A DNA stretch of 11,025 bases from Theodoxus fluviatilis (Eukaryota; Mollusca; Gastropoda; Cycloneritida; Neritidae): NCBI GenBank assembly GCA_034096865.1, contig JAWQFJ010014224.1:67501-78525 (forward strand), written 5' to 3'. The notes under the pieces were generated by a model. That model did not search any database. It saw only the letters and a list, made by a program, of their open reading frames with translations, and was not told where the DNA came from. The translations under genes were made by a program, and so were the position numbers. Positions 1 through 6,889 of this stretch are shown piece after piece; the first letter of the stretch is position 1; every line of letters starts with the position of its first letter.

Positions 1-2
1 GT

Positions 3-347
3 ACTCTTTGTTTGTGACCTTGTGTCAAACATCGGTGTGGAGATTTCATTCCTGGTCGTCGCGACGGAGCGTTTATCAGACTGTATCCGAGTAAACTCTT
101 CCCTGGAAAAAACGTGTAAACCATCTGGGGAGGACTCGCATGGACATGGGTCAAAGGTCGTGGATGTAGCCGGGGTCACGAAAAGTCCTAGGGCTCTGTT
201 TAGGACTCCATCGCAGTTGTCAGAGCGGTCGCTCGGCAGCTTGCCGCTAGCTGGGTTGGGGTTACCCAGGAGCGATCCTATCGAGTCATACGCGATCCTC
301 TCGCACACCAGAAGGGCGTTTCCTTCCACAAGCTTTTTCTTTATGGT
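3..347 (-). CDS. Possible coding fragment, unassigned, strand uncertain
   Basis: On the minus strand a frame stays open from a TAA at 350-348 down to the window edge, about 115 codons, and could continue outside the window. The plus strand is also open from base 1 to a stop at 349-351, so only one of the two can be real. The two frames share third codon positions, so base composition cannot decide between them. The minus translation looks more protein-like to me, with mixed charge, a PCPC motif and few low-complexity runs, but I recognise no family. No convincing splice acceptor lies at its upstream end: the bases before AAGCTT are A-rich rather than pyrimidine-rich. It could be a pseudogene relic or a chance frame in GC-richer DNA. 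Confidence 0.22.
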
Positions 348-386
348 TTAACTTACAGAAACGAAGCCCTGTGTGGGACAGACAGG

Positions 387-391
387 AAAAA
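387..391 (-). terminator. Possible Pol III terminator (T5)
   Basis: On the minus strand, five T residues begin six bases after the 3' end of the tRNA-like sequence. A run of four or more T is the usual RNA polymerase III stop signal. The position fits a short Pol III transcript, but a T5 run is common by chance. Confidence 0.35.
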
Positions 392-396
392 TGTAA

Positions 397-470
397 GACC
401 ACAGGCGGGGACTGAACCCGCGACCTTTTGATTACCGCCCGAAATGCTCTACCAGCTGAGCTACCATGAT
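397..470 (-). tRNA. tRNA-like sequence with degenerate anticodon arm (tRNA relic or SINE head)
   Basis: Read on the minus strand, the 74 bases fold as most of a cloverleaf. The acceptor arms ATCATGG and CTGTGGT pair at all seven positions, three of them G-T wobbles. The D arm is GCTC/GAGC around AGCTGGTA. The T arm is GCGGG-TTCAGTC-CCCGC. Pol III A-box (GTAGCTCAGCTGG) and B-box (GGGTTCAGTCC) matches are clear. The anticodon arm is poor: the best pairing is TTCGG with TCAAA around GCGGTAA. That leaves one C-A mismatch, lacks the usual T at position 33 and needs one extra base before the stem. The central triplet of that loop would be GGT (Thr-like), but I do not trust the identity. It is most likely a tRNA pseudogene or the head of a tRNA-derived SINE. 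Confidence 0.5.
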
Positions 471-689
471 CCGTGTTGTCTTCTCCTGCCTACACTGCCC
501 TGATTTAAGTGCTCACGGAGAACAGCGTGCGTGGACAGGTTCAACTTGGAGAAAAGTTTTGGGCTTCTTGAGTGCTCGCTGAAGGCGCTCATTTCTGAAC
601 ATTTTAAAATACCTTCGAAACGAAACGCGCCTTTGCTCCCGCGAGCGGATCGGAAATGATGCATGAGGTTTGCCATTGCGAAACACGCC

Positions 690-1010
690 TCTGGTACGAC
701 GTTCGAAGCTGCGCGGATAGTAGCGTTGCATCCTCGGGCAGCGTGCTTTACTCGCGTTCCCCGACTCCATTCAGGAGTAGATACGGGTACCTGTGAGGGC
801 AGTGAAGGCAGATAGAGCGATTAACCCTTGATGCGGCACGAGCCAGCATGGGGTTGGAATGCTCTCCAGGGAGTGGAGCTGATGCTGGTGACTGCGTGTC
901 TCCTCTCAACCTGCCGCTGTGTTTGCCGTCTGGTGCCAGTAAGAGGTTCATCAACAGGCCCAGTGGATGGATGTAAATTGTAGAGGGGTTAAAGCGCCCA
1001 AAGCAGGTTA
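690..1010 (+). mobile_element. tRNA-derived SINE, 5'-decayed copy
   Basis: A B-box-like GTTCGAAGCTG lies at 701-711. Bases 696-800 align collinearly with the reverse complement of 6396-6500. Shared blocks include GTTCGAA-CTGCGCGGAT, GCTTTACTC, CCGAC, and an ACGGG-ACCTGT-AGGGC block. This head plus conserved central domain is what I associate with invertebrate SINEs that end in a sequence like GTTAAAGCGCCC, seen here near 987-1002. The expected A-box about 45-55 bases upstream of the B-box is not recognisable, so the head is degraded or truncated. The 3' boundary is approximate. The two copies do not align visibly beyond the central domain, which suggests divergence or different tails. Confidence 0.55.
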
Positions 1011-1513
1011 TAAGTTGGTACGTAAAACCACACCCATAACTTTTCTTTTCTTAGGCATCTGTCCGACTCAAAGCCATTGGCCTCTTCGAACAAAATCTTC
1101 TCCATCGCTGGCCAACAGAAATATTATGAGCAAACCTCCTTTTCATTTGGTTGACTAGCATATATATGGTAAGTCCAATATTTGTTATTCAGCCGATCAT
1201 TTGTGATATATCAACTTTGAGCAATGCTCGTAGCTGATTTAAACTTCGTTCCATATTCTTGCAATGGATTTCTACTTATGGTAGTCTTTTCATTCTGCTT
1301 ACTTTTTCTTCTTTATTTTCCTCTTTGCTCGGTGTTTTCTTTCCATATCGGTTCATTCAATCATTTAGAACTCAGTAGTCTGTGGTGTTGGTACCTAATG
1401 GCTCTCTGAAATAAGAAACAGAATGGTAAAAGCAAATCAGTGCTTAGTGTAAATTGGATGTTGGTAAAAACCTTATTATTGTTTACTTTGAAAGTACAAG
1501 GCAATCCTTTTAG
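1011..1513. other. AT-rich stretch without a supported gene
   Basis: Pyrimidine-rich sequence ending in TTAG at 1053 and GTAAGT at 1169 bracket a 115-base segment that would look like an exon, but every frame of it meets a stop. It could at best be a terminal coding exon. Bases 1262-1345 are strongly T-rich. A pyrimidine stretch ending CCTTTTAG at 1513 is used as the acceptor of the gene model that follows. Confidence 0.5.
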
Positions 1514-2045
1514 CCATCCAGCCAAAAATTGTACTTGAGATTGCATAGAGAATGTGGAACTAAGTTTAAACTCACGTCAAAACTATTTCAAAAGGACATT
1601 GCCTATCAACATCCTAGCAAACCACTTTGTGCCTGTTATTTATCGGAAGTATTTGCACGGCCGAGGATTTTGTGGGTAAGTTAAACAATAGAGCTTATCT
1701 TTCTCTTGGCAAGATGTCGAGAAATACTGGACGTCGGTGCTCATTTGAATCAAAGCATTTTTCGTTTCGTTTTAGAAAAGGACAAGGGCTGACTCACTTT
1801 TCACGTACTTTAGAATTGGCTGCGCTTCCATGCCAAGAGTCTCTTCACGACCAGGAAGCGCTCATATTGGATGCTGTGGCTCATCCAGGGGGGGAAACCA
1901 AGACGGCAGCACCTGGTCTCAGACTGGAGCACGGCTCACGAAGGAGCGGAACCAAACACTCCAGGATGGAGGCGACTGGGTGCAAAGTGGACGCAGCTGT
2001 GTTTCTCACTCTCACTACAGACAGTACAGACCAACACTCATCTGA
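1514..2045 (+). CDS. Possible 3' part of a spliced gene, two exons, unknown protein
   Basis: Exon A (1514-1675) is exactly 54 codons. It lies between a CCTTTTAG acceptor and a GTAAGT donor, with an in-frame TAG overlapping the acceptor itself. A 100-base intron (1676-1775) starts GTAAGT and ends in TTTCGTTTCGTTTTAG. Exon B (1776-2045) continues in the same phase for 89 codons to TGA at 2043-2045. The joined 143 residues contain seven cysteines and a Ser/Gly/Arg-rich second half; I recognise no domain. A poly(A) signal follows about 300 bases downstream. The 5' exons and start codon are not identified. The splice signals, phase match and GC rise at 1810-2040 support the model. Against it, overlapping frames are also open across exon B, including one spanning 1627-2349 without a stop, and exon A is AT-rich. 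Confidence 0.3.
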
Positions 2046-2344
2046 AGCGAAGAATCCACACGTACTTGCATTTGTCAGCGTGCATTTTTTTGCGTGGTCA
2101 GCATCCGAGTTACGGATCAATTTTTTTTCAGTGTATTGCGCTGTTCTATGCGAGTTTCAACCACAACCGGTTGCAACGTCTCTTTTTGGTCACAGAGGCT
2201 GGAGTGTTACAAGACTTAACATTCCATTCGCGATGATCAGATTGCAAAGATCCTCTATGCTCATTGCGCTCAGCCGACTGATCTCTTCATTCTTACCTGC
2301 CATTTGCCATATAAAAATGCTTTTCACCACTACTTACATTAAAA

Positions 2345-2350
2345 AATAAA
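2345..2350 (+). promoter_or_regulatory. Possible poly(A) signal AATAAA
   Basis: The canonical hexamer AATAAA lies about 300 bases after the stop of the two-exon model. It would define a plausible 3' UTR if that gene is real. The hexamer also occurs elsewhere in this AT-rich window, so on its own it is weak evidence. Confidence 0.3.
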
Positions 2351-2660
2351 CGCTTTGCCATTTTCTTTTCTATTTCGTTACGTTACTATCAAAATGGTAT
2401 CTACTCATCTCAGTACTTAATTTCTCAACTCCAAACGTTATCTTGACGAACTTGAACAAATGTCTCTCTAACTATCGACACTTTGGACCCTTGTGTTTCG
2501 GATACTAGACCCACTGCTCCTCTCTACACGATTCGTAAAGGGCGAACACAAGGAAATCAAAACGATTTGCTACTACTGTACTCTAAACAACTCTAATGAA
2601 TCTCGTGGTCAGTGGTCTCACATGGCCTAAAATCTGCTAATGGGTCTTAAAACGTACTTA
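2351..2660. other. Stretch with no recognised feature
   Basis: Mixed-composition sequence with no long open frame, no repeat I can see and no convincing splice signals. It precedes the CCTA microsatellite. Confidence 0.5.
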
Positions 2661-2822
2661 TCTGCCTACCTACCTACCTACCTGCCTGCCTGCCTACCTG
2701 TCTACCTGTCTACCTACCTACCTACCTACCTACCTACCTACCTACCTACCTACCTACCTACCTACTTACTTACTTCATTTATTCATTAATTTATTAATTT
2801 ATTATTTAATCATTCATTCATC
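2661..2822 (+). repeat. CCTA/CCTG microsatellite with ACTT and ATTC/ATTT tail
   Basis: Tetranucleotide repeats run CCTA with interspersed CCTG and CTGT units, become an uninterrupted CCTA run from about 2708 to 2764, then shift to ACTT and AT-rich ATTC/ATTT units. The stepwise change of unit suggests mutation and re-expansion of a single ancestral array. Confidence 0.95.
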
Positions 2823-2918
2823 ATACTGACCCCTTGGAGAACATGTCATTGATTAAAGTACACAAACCTTTAAAGCACAAAATGAAGACATAATGTTCCG
2901 GCAAGAAAAATAGAACTC

Positions 2919-2942
2919 ACAACCAACCAACCAACCAACCAA
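2919..2942 (+). repeat. AACC tetranucleotide repeat
   Basis: About five to six AACC units, directly before the CA array. Confidence 0.9.
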
Positions 2943-2959
2943 AGAAACCATCAAAAACA

Positions 2960-3031
<72 letters not shown>

Positions 3032-3036
3032 CACAT
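2960..3036 (+). repeat. CA dinucleotide microsatellite
   Basis: An almost pure CA/AC run of about 75 bases with one G interruption at 3025. The open frame across it on the minus strand (a Val-Cys repeat) is an artefact of the array. Confidence 0.97.
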
Positions 3037-3477
3037 GAACAGAGGTAATACGGGACATGTATCTAGATCATTTCTTCGCAGAGGTGTCGTGCCCGGCTCC
3101 ATTATGCAGTCCTCGGGCACGAGAATATTTTTCTTTCTACGTTATTCTGCTTAGGGCAGTAGATCATTTAAGTTTTCTGTCATGACTAGTTCCCTTTTCT
3201 TCACTTCAGTTTGTTCGCGTCGCCTCTAGGATCCATACATGCGCCATCATAACAGAAACTTTTTGTTGTTGCTGATTCGCGTAAGCAAACTCCTCGTGTT
3301 GAATTTGATGAAGTAACGCAAGAAGCCATTTCCAAAAATCGTCGGTCGAAAGAAAACAACAGCTCCTGCAACAATTTATCGATAGAACTCGATTGATGAG
3401 AGTGTGTATTCATGTTGTGGCATCGTCATCAGCGCAGCAGACGTTATCTGCACAGCGAAGGGGAAATTGCGGTAGGC
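3037..3477. other. Unique stretch with one weak minus-strand frame
   Basis: A 70-codon ATG-initiated minus-strand frame spans 3413-3201. It has Ser/Thr-rich composition and no recognisable motif or splice context. I regard it as unsupported. The stretch leads into the first copy of the direct duplication. Confidence 0.4.
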
Positions 3478-3573
3478 TTCCCGACATTCTGTGAACCCGA
3501 GTCAGAAGTGACTCTGGCGCAGTTCGGGGTGCAGGACGTTACGCCCCTTTTGCCTGAATGCCCCGTGCCTGGA

Positions 3574-3777
3574 TTAGGGTTAGGGTTAGGGTTAGGATTA
3601 GGGTTAGGGTTAGGGTTAGGGTTAGGGTTAGGGTTAGGGTTAGGGTTAGGGTTAGTGTTAGGGTTAGGGTTAGGGTCCTGAATACCCCGTGCCTGGATTA
3701 GGGTTAGGGTTAGGGTTAGGGTTAGGGTTAGGGTTAGGGTTAGGGTTTGGGTTAGGGTTAGGGTTAGGGTTAGGGTT
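3574..3777 (+). repeat. Interstitial telomeric repeat (TTAGGG)n
   Basis: Two runs of TTAGGG units (3574-3675 and 3698-3777) are separated by a 22-base spacer that copies the flanking sequence. A few variant units are present (GTTAGGA, TTAGTG, TTTGGG). TTAGGG is the telomere unit of many animals. The Leu-Gly frame read through it is an artefact. Confidence 0.97.
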
Positions 3778-3778
3778 A

Positions 3779-3807
3779 CCTTACCCTAACCCTAACCCTA
3801 ACCCTTA
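3779..3807 (-). repeat. Inverted telomeric repeat (CCCTAA)n
   Basis: About four CCCTAA units meet the TTAGGG array head-to-head at the junction GGGTTACCTTACCC. This orientation is that of a telomere-to-telomere join. Confidence 0.95.
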
Positions 3808-4160
3808 TCCAGGCACGGGGCATTCAGGCAAAAGGGGCGTAACGTCCAGGATCCCGAAATAGACTTGACCCTTCGCATCACAGCATTGCACCAAAAACAG
3901 TTCGCTCCGGATACTATCCCCCACCCCACCCATTTTCACATAAATCATTCAGATGTTAAAACTTGTTTTCATTTCAATACAAACATTTTATTTTATCGAA
4001 TAAACGCCTGTTTATTGCCTCAACAAGCGTAATTTATGAGTTTTGTGCGAAATAGTCTCAGAACTACTTTAACGACGTATGTCAGGGAGCAGAGGGCTAT
4101 CTCACAAGTCTCTCGTGTGAACATTTCGGACGGAACCCTTCCATCACGTACATGAAATGT

Positions 4161-4197
4161 ACTAGAGACTCTTTCACCGACAGGCGAAGTCTCTAGT
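4161..4197. repeat. Short hairpin in duplicate copy 1
   Basis: ACTAGAGACT at 4161-4170 pairs perfectly with AGTCTCTAGT at 4188-4197 around a 17-base loop. The hairpin is retained in copy 2. Confidence 0.75.
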
Positions 4198-4240
4198 GGA
4201 CTCGAATGGCTTCCCGATATTTCGTGCCACATTCAGAACC

Positions 4241-4261
4241 CGACGGCCTTTTTTTCCGTCG
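4241..4261. repeat. Small hairpin with T run
   Basis: CGACGG and CCGTCG form a six-base stem around a T-rich loop just after duplicate copy 1. Confidence 0.5.
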
Positions 4262-4445
4262 ATATATTTCCCAAACATTAAAGTGAGTGAGTCCTACATG
4301 CGACAAAATTAGAATGAAAAAGCGCAATATTGTGAAACCCACCCACGATGAGGACTTTGTAGAGTGTGCTTCCTAACGCATGGACTTGTCGAAATCAACG
4401 TAAAATTGCGTTTTTCCCCCAGCTGTGCAGACTACACCTGCCTGC

Positions 4446-4883
4446 GCAGGAACATTCTGTGAACCCGAGTCAGTATTGACTCTAGCACAGTTCGCAATGA
4501 ATGCGTAATAGGCTTGACCCTTCGCATTACAGCATTGCGCCAAAAATAGTTCGTTCTGATTTTTTTCTCTCCACTTTTTACAGAAATCATTCAGATGTCA
4601 AAACTTGTTTCCATTTTAACACAAACATGTTATTTTATCGAATAAACGCTTGTTTATTGCCTCAACAAGAGTAAGTTAAGAGTTTTGTGCGAAATAGTCT
4701 TAGAACTACTTTAACGGCGTAGGTCAGGGAGCAGATCGGCTATCCCACAAGCCTCTCTTGTGACCTCCATTTGCATATTTCGGACGAAAACCTTCCATCA
4801 CGTGATGGCAACTGGGCTAGAGACACTTTCGCTGGTAGGCAAAGTCTCTAGTGAACTAGAATGGCACAGGAAGTGCCACAACA
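4446..4883 (+). repeat. Direct duplication, copy 2 (uninterrupted)
   Basis: The second copy runs collinear with copy 1 but is shorter because it lacks the telomeric insertion. In its place, TTCG is followed by about ten other bases (CAATGAATGC) and then GTAATAGGCTTGACCC. It includes a perfect palindrome CCATCACGTGATGG (4795-4808) that is broken in copy 1, and a TGGCAC-AGGAA-GTGCCA hairpin (4862-4878). Confidence 0.93.
4817..4851. repeat. Short hairpin in duplicate copy 2
   Basis: CTAGAGAC at 4817-4824 pairs with GTCTCTAG at 4844-4851, followed after a one-base bulge by CTTT/AAAG. The stem is kept although the loop differs from copy 1. Confidence 0.75.
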
Positions 4884-4893
4884 GACGTGAGAA

Positions 4894-5046
4894 GCGTTGC
4901 ATAGATGCGAGGAAAGCCAAGATCTTGCGAGGAATAGGCCGGTGTCAGCATGTGTCAACAAGATCAAAGAATGTGTACGGGCGATGAAATGCTGACACAT
5001 GTTGACATCGGCCTATGCCACGCAAGACCTCGCGTCTATGCAACGC
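4894..5046. repeat. Long imperfect inverted repeat (hairpin)
   Basis: The left arm 4894-4957 and right arm 4993-5046 are reverse complements, with five differences over 54 aligned positions and a ten-base insertion in the left arm; the spacer is 35 bases. Outer arm ends read GCGTTGCATAGA. Three of the five differences would be G-U pairs in a plus-strand RNA. It begins just after duplicate copy 2. It may be a small fold-back transposon or a hairpin RNA source; no terminal target duplication was identified. Confidence 0.85.
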
Positions 5047-5259
5047 GGCCGTGAGTCTCAAATGGAAATGGACGACGAACCCCGTGGTAGACAACAAGAA
5101 AGAAAAAAGTAGCAAAATAAGAAAACAAGTTCTTTTTTTAAGGAAAAGAAATGAGGTATGGCCTTTGCCTCTCAACTTTCATAATTGTGATTTTCCAACC
5201 CCGATATATATCATTCTATTTTGCTTATTGTGTTTCATTAAAATCTTCTCTCTATTTTA

Positions 5260-5619
5260 TCAAGTGCAGAATGTGTCGCCCATCCACTTGTGGGACTGAC
5301 GTACCAACTTGCCACAACCGCAGCAGCGTCCAGTAGCTGTCCCTTCACTGAGCAGAGGAAGCACTGTCCGTGGGAGGGGTGAGGTGGAAGTGCTTTTGTA
5401 GCTGTCACGCTCCAACGGCGTTGCTTCCTCCATTAGTATTCGCATATCCCCCTCAATGGCGGACAAAAGCTGGATGAAGGAGGCCAACGTGTCAACATGT
5501 CCCAATCCGCTGTCACGCACTATGCGGGATGTTGTCACGCATTCCGCAGTGTGACGACGTCCAGAGCGAAACGTGATAGCCAACAATGGTCCGGGGTCGA
5601 GGTCACGAGAGAGGCGCAT
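5260..5619 (-). CDS. Candidate protein-coding exon, 119 codons, Cys cluster at C terminus, unknown function
   Basis: An ATG at 5619 opens 119 codons to a TGA at 5260-5262. The frame itself stays open further upstream, through a poly-C tract that reads as prolines, to a TGA beyond. The sequence has balanced amino-acid use: a basic patch at residues 18-22, a predicted amphipathic helix at about 42-65 (HVDTLASFIQLLSAIEGDMR), a Ser/Thr/Pro stretch at 73-84, and a C-terminal cluster with Cys 99, 100, 102 and 118 plus His 110 that might bind a metal. I recognise no family. The true start may be spliced: a weak acceptor at 5631-5630 follows the poly-C tract and would be in phase with an upstream exon at 5978-5808. 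No strong AATAAA follows the stop. It is the longest convincing frame in a window that otherwise has little coding potential. Confidence 0.4.
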   Translation of the reverse strand: MRLSRDLDPGPLLAITFRSGRRHTAECVTTSRIVRDSGLGHVDTLASFIQLLSAIEGDMRILMEEATPLERDSYKSTSTSPLPRTVLPLLSEGTATGRCCGCGKLVRQSHKWMGDTFCT

Positions 5620-5649
5620 TTGTTGAACGCTTTTGATCAAGTAATGTTT

Positions 5650-5669
5650 GGGGGGGGGGGGGGGGGGGG
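5650..5669 (+). repeat. Poly-G homopolymer (20 G)
   Basis: Twenty consecutive G residues, reading as C20 on the minus strand. The length may be inexact because such runs are error-prone in sequencing. Confidence 0.95.
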
Positions 5670-5807
5670 CAATCCGTCAAGCGACAAAACATCATGACAG
5701 TCTCCTTCATCGAGGCGTTTTCAGATCCACAGCGGGCGTGGCCTCGCTGCTAGAGCGACAGATGTTGTATCCAGTCAGTGGCCGCAAGTGAATGTGTGGT
5801 ATCTTAC

Positions 5808-5978
5808 GATGGTAAACTTATCGTGCGATTGTCATGATCGCTTGGCTTGCGCCTACAGTTGACGACAGTTTGAGTCATCAAAGTTGGATCAGTGGAAGGA
5901 AAATCCTTGCAGTTACAGTTTCTCGTAAAAGAGTGTGTGCCTATTGCTATTATAAACAAAGAATGACGATATGTTTTT
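5808..5978 (-). CDS. Possible upstream exon of the minus-strand gene
   Basis: On the minus strand a CTCTTGCAG acceptor (ending at 5979) opens a frame of 171 bases without a stop, ending at a GTAAGA donor (5807-5802). It begins with one codon base and ends with two. That phase fits joining to position 5629 of the 119-codon frame, giving a 178-base intron that contains the C20 run. The peptide has an N-C-N-C motif and mixed composition with no known domain. Support is limited to splice-like signals and open frame, and the acceptor at the far side is weak. Confidence 0.22.
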
Positions 5979-6046
5979 CTGCAAGAGCTTTGCGTGGAAG
6001 GAGTTAGGCCTACCGTTTTTACCTGGAATTTGAGTCACATTAGAAC

Positions 6047-6066
6047 AAACAAACAAACAAACAAAC
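6047..6066 (+). repeat. AAAC tetranucleotide repeat
   Basis: Five perfect AAAC units. Confidence 0.95.
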
Positions 6067-6249
6067 TTTGTCCATGAGGCCGCATAGATTCAGAAAATGT
6101 GGAAGAGGAGAAAAGGTTAGGTGCGCAGATGATAGTAAATAAACTTTAGGACGGACCTACTTACAATCCACCCTCCAACTCACGCGTCTATTGACGGACC
6201 TAGGTAAAGGTAAAGGTGCTCTTTTTATATTGCGACTTTTCCACCCATA

Positions 6250-6565
6250 GATGGATGCACAAACCGCACACATTTACCCCCTGGTCATCCGGCTACCTCT
6301 TTTTAACACTCAAACACTATCTCTATTTCATGGGGAGTATGCAACCAGGCTGCGGATGAACACGCCAAAGTTAGCTTTTATAATTGTTCAACTAAGCCCT
6401 TACAGGTGCCCGTTTTACTCTTGGGTCGGGAGAAGCAAGGTGAGTAAAGCACCTTTCTCAAGGATGGGACTCCAAAATCCGCGCAGGTTCGAACGCTGCA
6501 TCCACCAGCCGCAAGCGACTGCAAGTCAAGCACTGAGCACTCGGCCACGGAGCTCCACTGTGTCT
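6250..6565 (-). mobile_element. tRNA-derived SINE with class II (Leu/Ser-like) head
   Basis: On the minus strand the head reads CCGTGGCCGAGTGCTCAG (A-box TGGCCGAGTG), then a long variable-type spacer, then CGTTCGAACCTGCGCGG (B-box). The A-to-B spacing and GTGGCCGAGTG start resemble tRNA-Leu or tRNA-Ser. The central domain (6396-6500) matches the plus-strand copy at 696-800. The tail contains TATAAAAAGAGCACC and ends near the duplicated ACCTTT units (about 6204-6217). Both ends are approximate. The plus-strand frame of 176 codons over this element (6251-6781) is not a gene. Confidence 0.6.
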
Positions 6566-6810
6566 CTGACGCGGGTACATCGGTCAGCTGAACCGTGCAT
6601 CGATGTCTTCGATTCTAAGAGTCCAGTTGACTTCACCGGTCCATACCTGACCTCAGCGTTGACGACAGGCACTTGCTCATTTCTGGCATCGCTCACCTGG
6701 CGTCGTTCTCTACTCTGCCAAGCTCCCAAGAATCCGAACCGTTACCCTCTCAATACCCCCTGTTACTCCTCTTTCCCCTAACCATTTACATGTACACATA
6801 TCCTACCTCT

Positions 6811-6889
6811 GCCCCCCTCCCCCCTTCCCAGCCCCCCTCCCCCTCCCCCCTTCCCAGCCCCCCCACCCCCCACACCCCCCACCCCCACC
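6811..6889 (+). repeat. C-rich low-complexity tract
   Basis: Mostly C with CTT, CAG and CA interruptions, including a 17-base block (CCCCCCTTCCCAGCCCC) present twice. The minus strand has many G runs and could form quadruplexes. Poly-Pro/Ser and Gly-rich frames through it are artefacts. Confidence 0.9.

Larger units (their letters stand above)
3523..3858. repeat. Inverted-repeat block containing interstitial telomere repeats
   Basis: The left arm runs TTCGGG, a short divergent stretch, GGACGTTACGCCCCTTTTGC and CTGAATGCCCCGTGCCTGGA, then TTAGGG repeats. The right arm is the reverse complement: CCCTAA repeats, then TCCAGGCACGGGGCATTCAG, GCAAAAGGGGCGTAACGTCC and CCCGAA. A partial direct copy of the flank (TCCTGAATACCCCGTGCCTGGA, split here for clarity as 3676-3697) sits inside the TTAGGG array. 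The arms outside the telomere units are nearly identical over about 45 bases. The block is absent from the second duplicate copy. Confidence 0.9.
3478..4240 (+). repeat. Direct duplication, copy 1 (interrupted by telomeric block)
   Basis: This segment is repeated at 4446-4883. Matching landmarks in order are ACATTCTGTGAACCCGAGTC (3484 and 4452), CTTGACCCTTCGCAT, AAATCATTCAGATGT, TTATTTTATCGAATAAACGC, GTTTATTGCCTCAACAAG, TTTTGTGCGAAATAGTCT, GAACTACTTTAACG, GTCAGGGAGCAGA and TTCCATCACGT. The copies differ by scattered substitutions and small indels, so the duplication is not very recent. Copy 1 alone carries the block at about 3523-3858. Both copies keep a GAGTCA...TGACTC mini-palindrome near the start and an AATAAA within the body. 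No coding frame is conserved between them. Confidence 0.93.

Noticed and set aside
1054..1168. Exon-like segment between a TTTTCTTTTCTTAG acceptor and a GTAAGT donor
   Set aside because: All three frames contain a stop, so it cannot be an internal coding exon. A terminal or non-coding exon remains possible but is unsupported.
2661..3036. Regular repeats that could suggest a CRISPR array
   Set aside because: These are simple microsatellites with no spacers of uniform length, and the window is eukaryotic.
2917..3120. Minus-strand open frame with a long Val-Cys run
   Set aside because: It is a translation of the CA microsatellite and has no independent coding support.
3412..3681. Plus-strand open frame with a Leu-Gly repeat
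   Set aside because: The Leu-Gly part is a translation of TTAGGG units, and the preceding part belongs to the duplicated non-coding segment with no matching frame in copy 2.
4020..4232. Minus-strand 70-codon frame inside duplicate copy 1
   Set aside because: The frame is not conserved in copy 2, so it is unlikely to be coding.
6251..6781. Plus-strand 176-codon frame
   Set aside because: It reads through the antisense of a SINE, with no splice context or domain.
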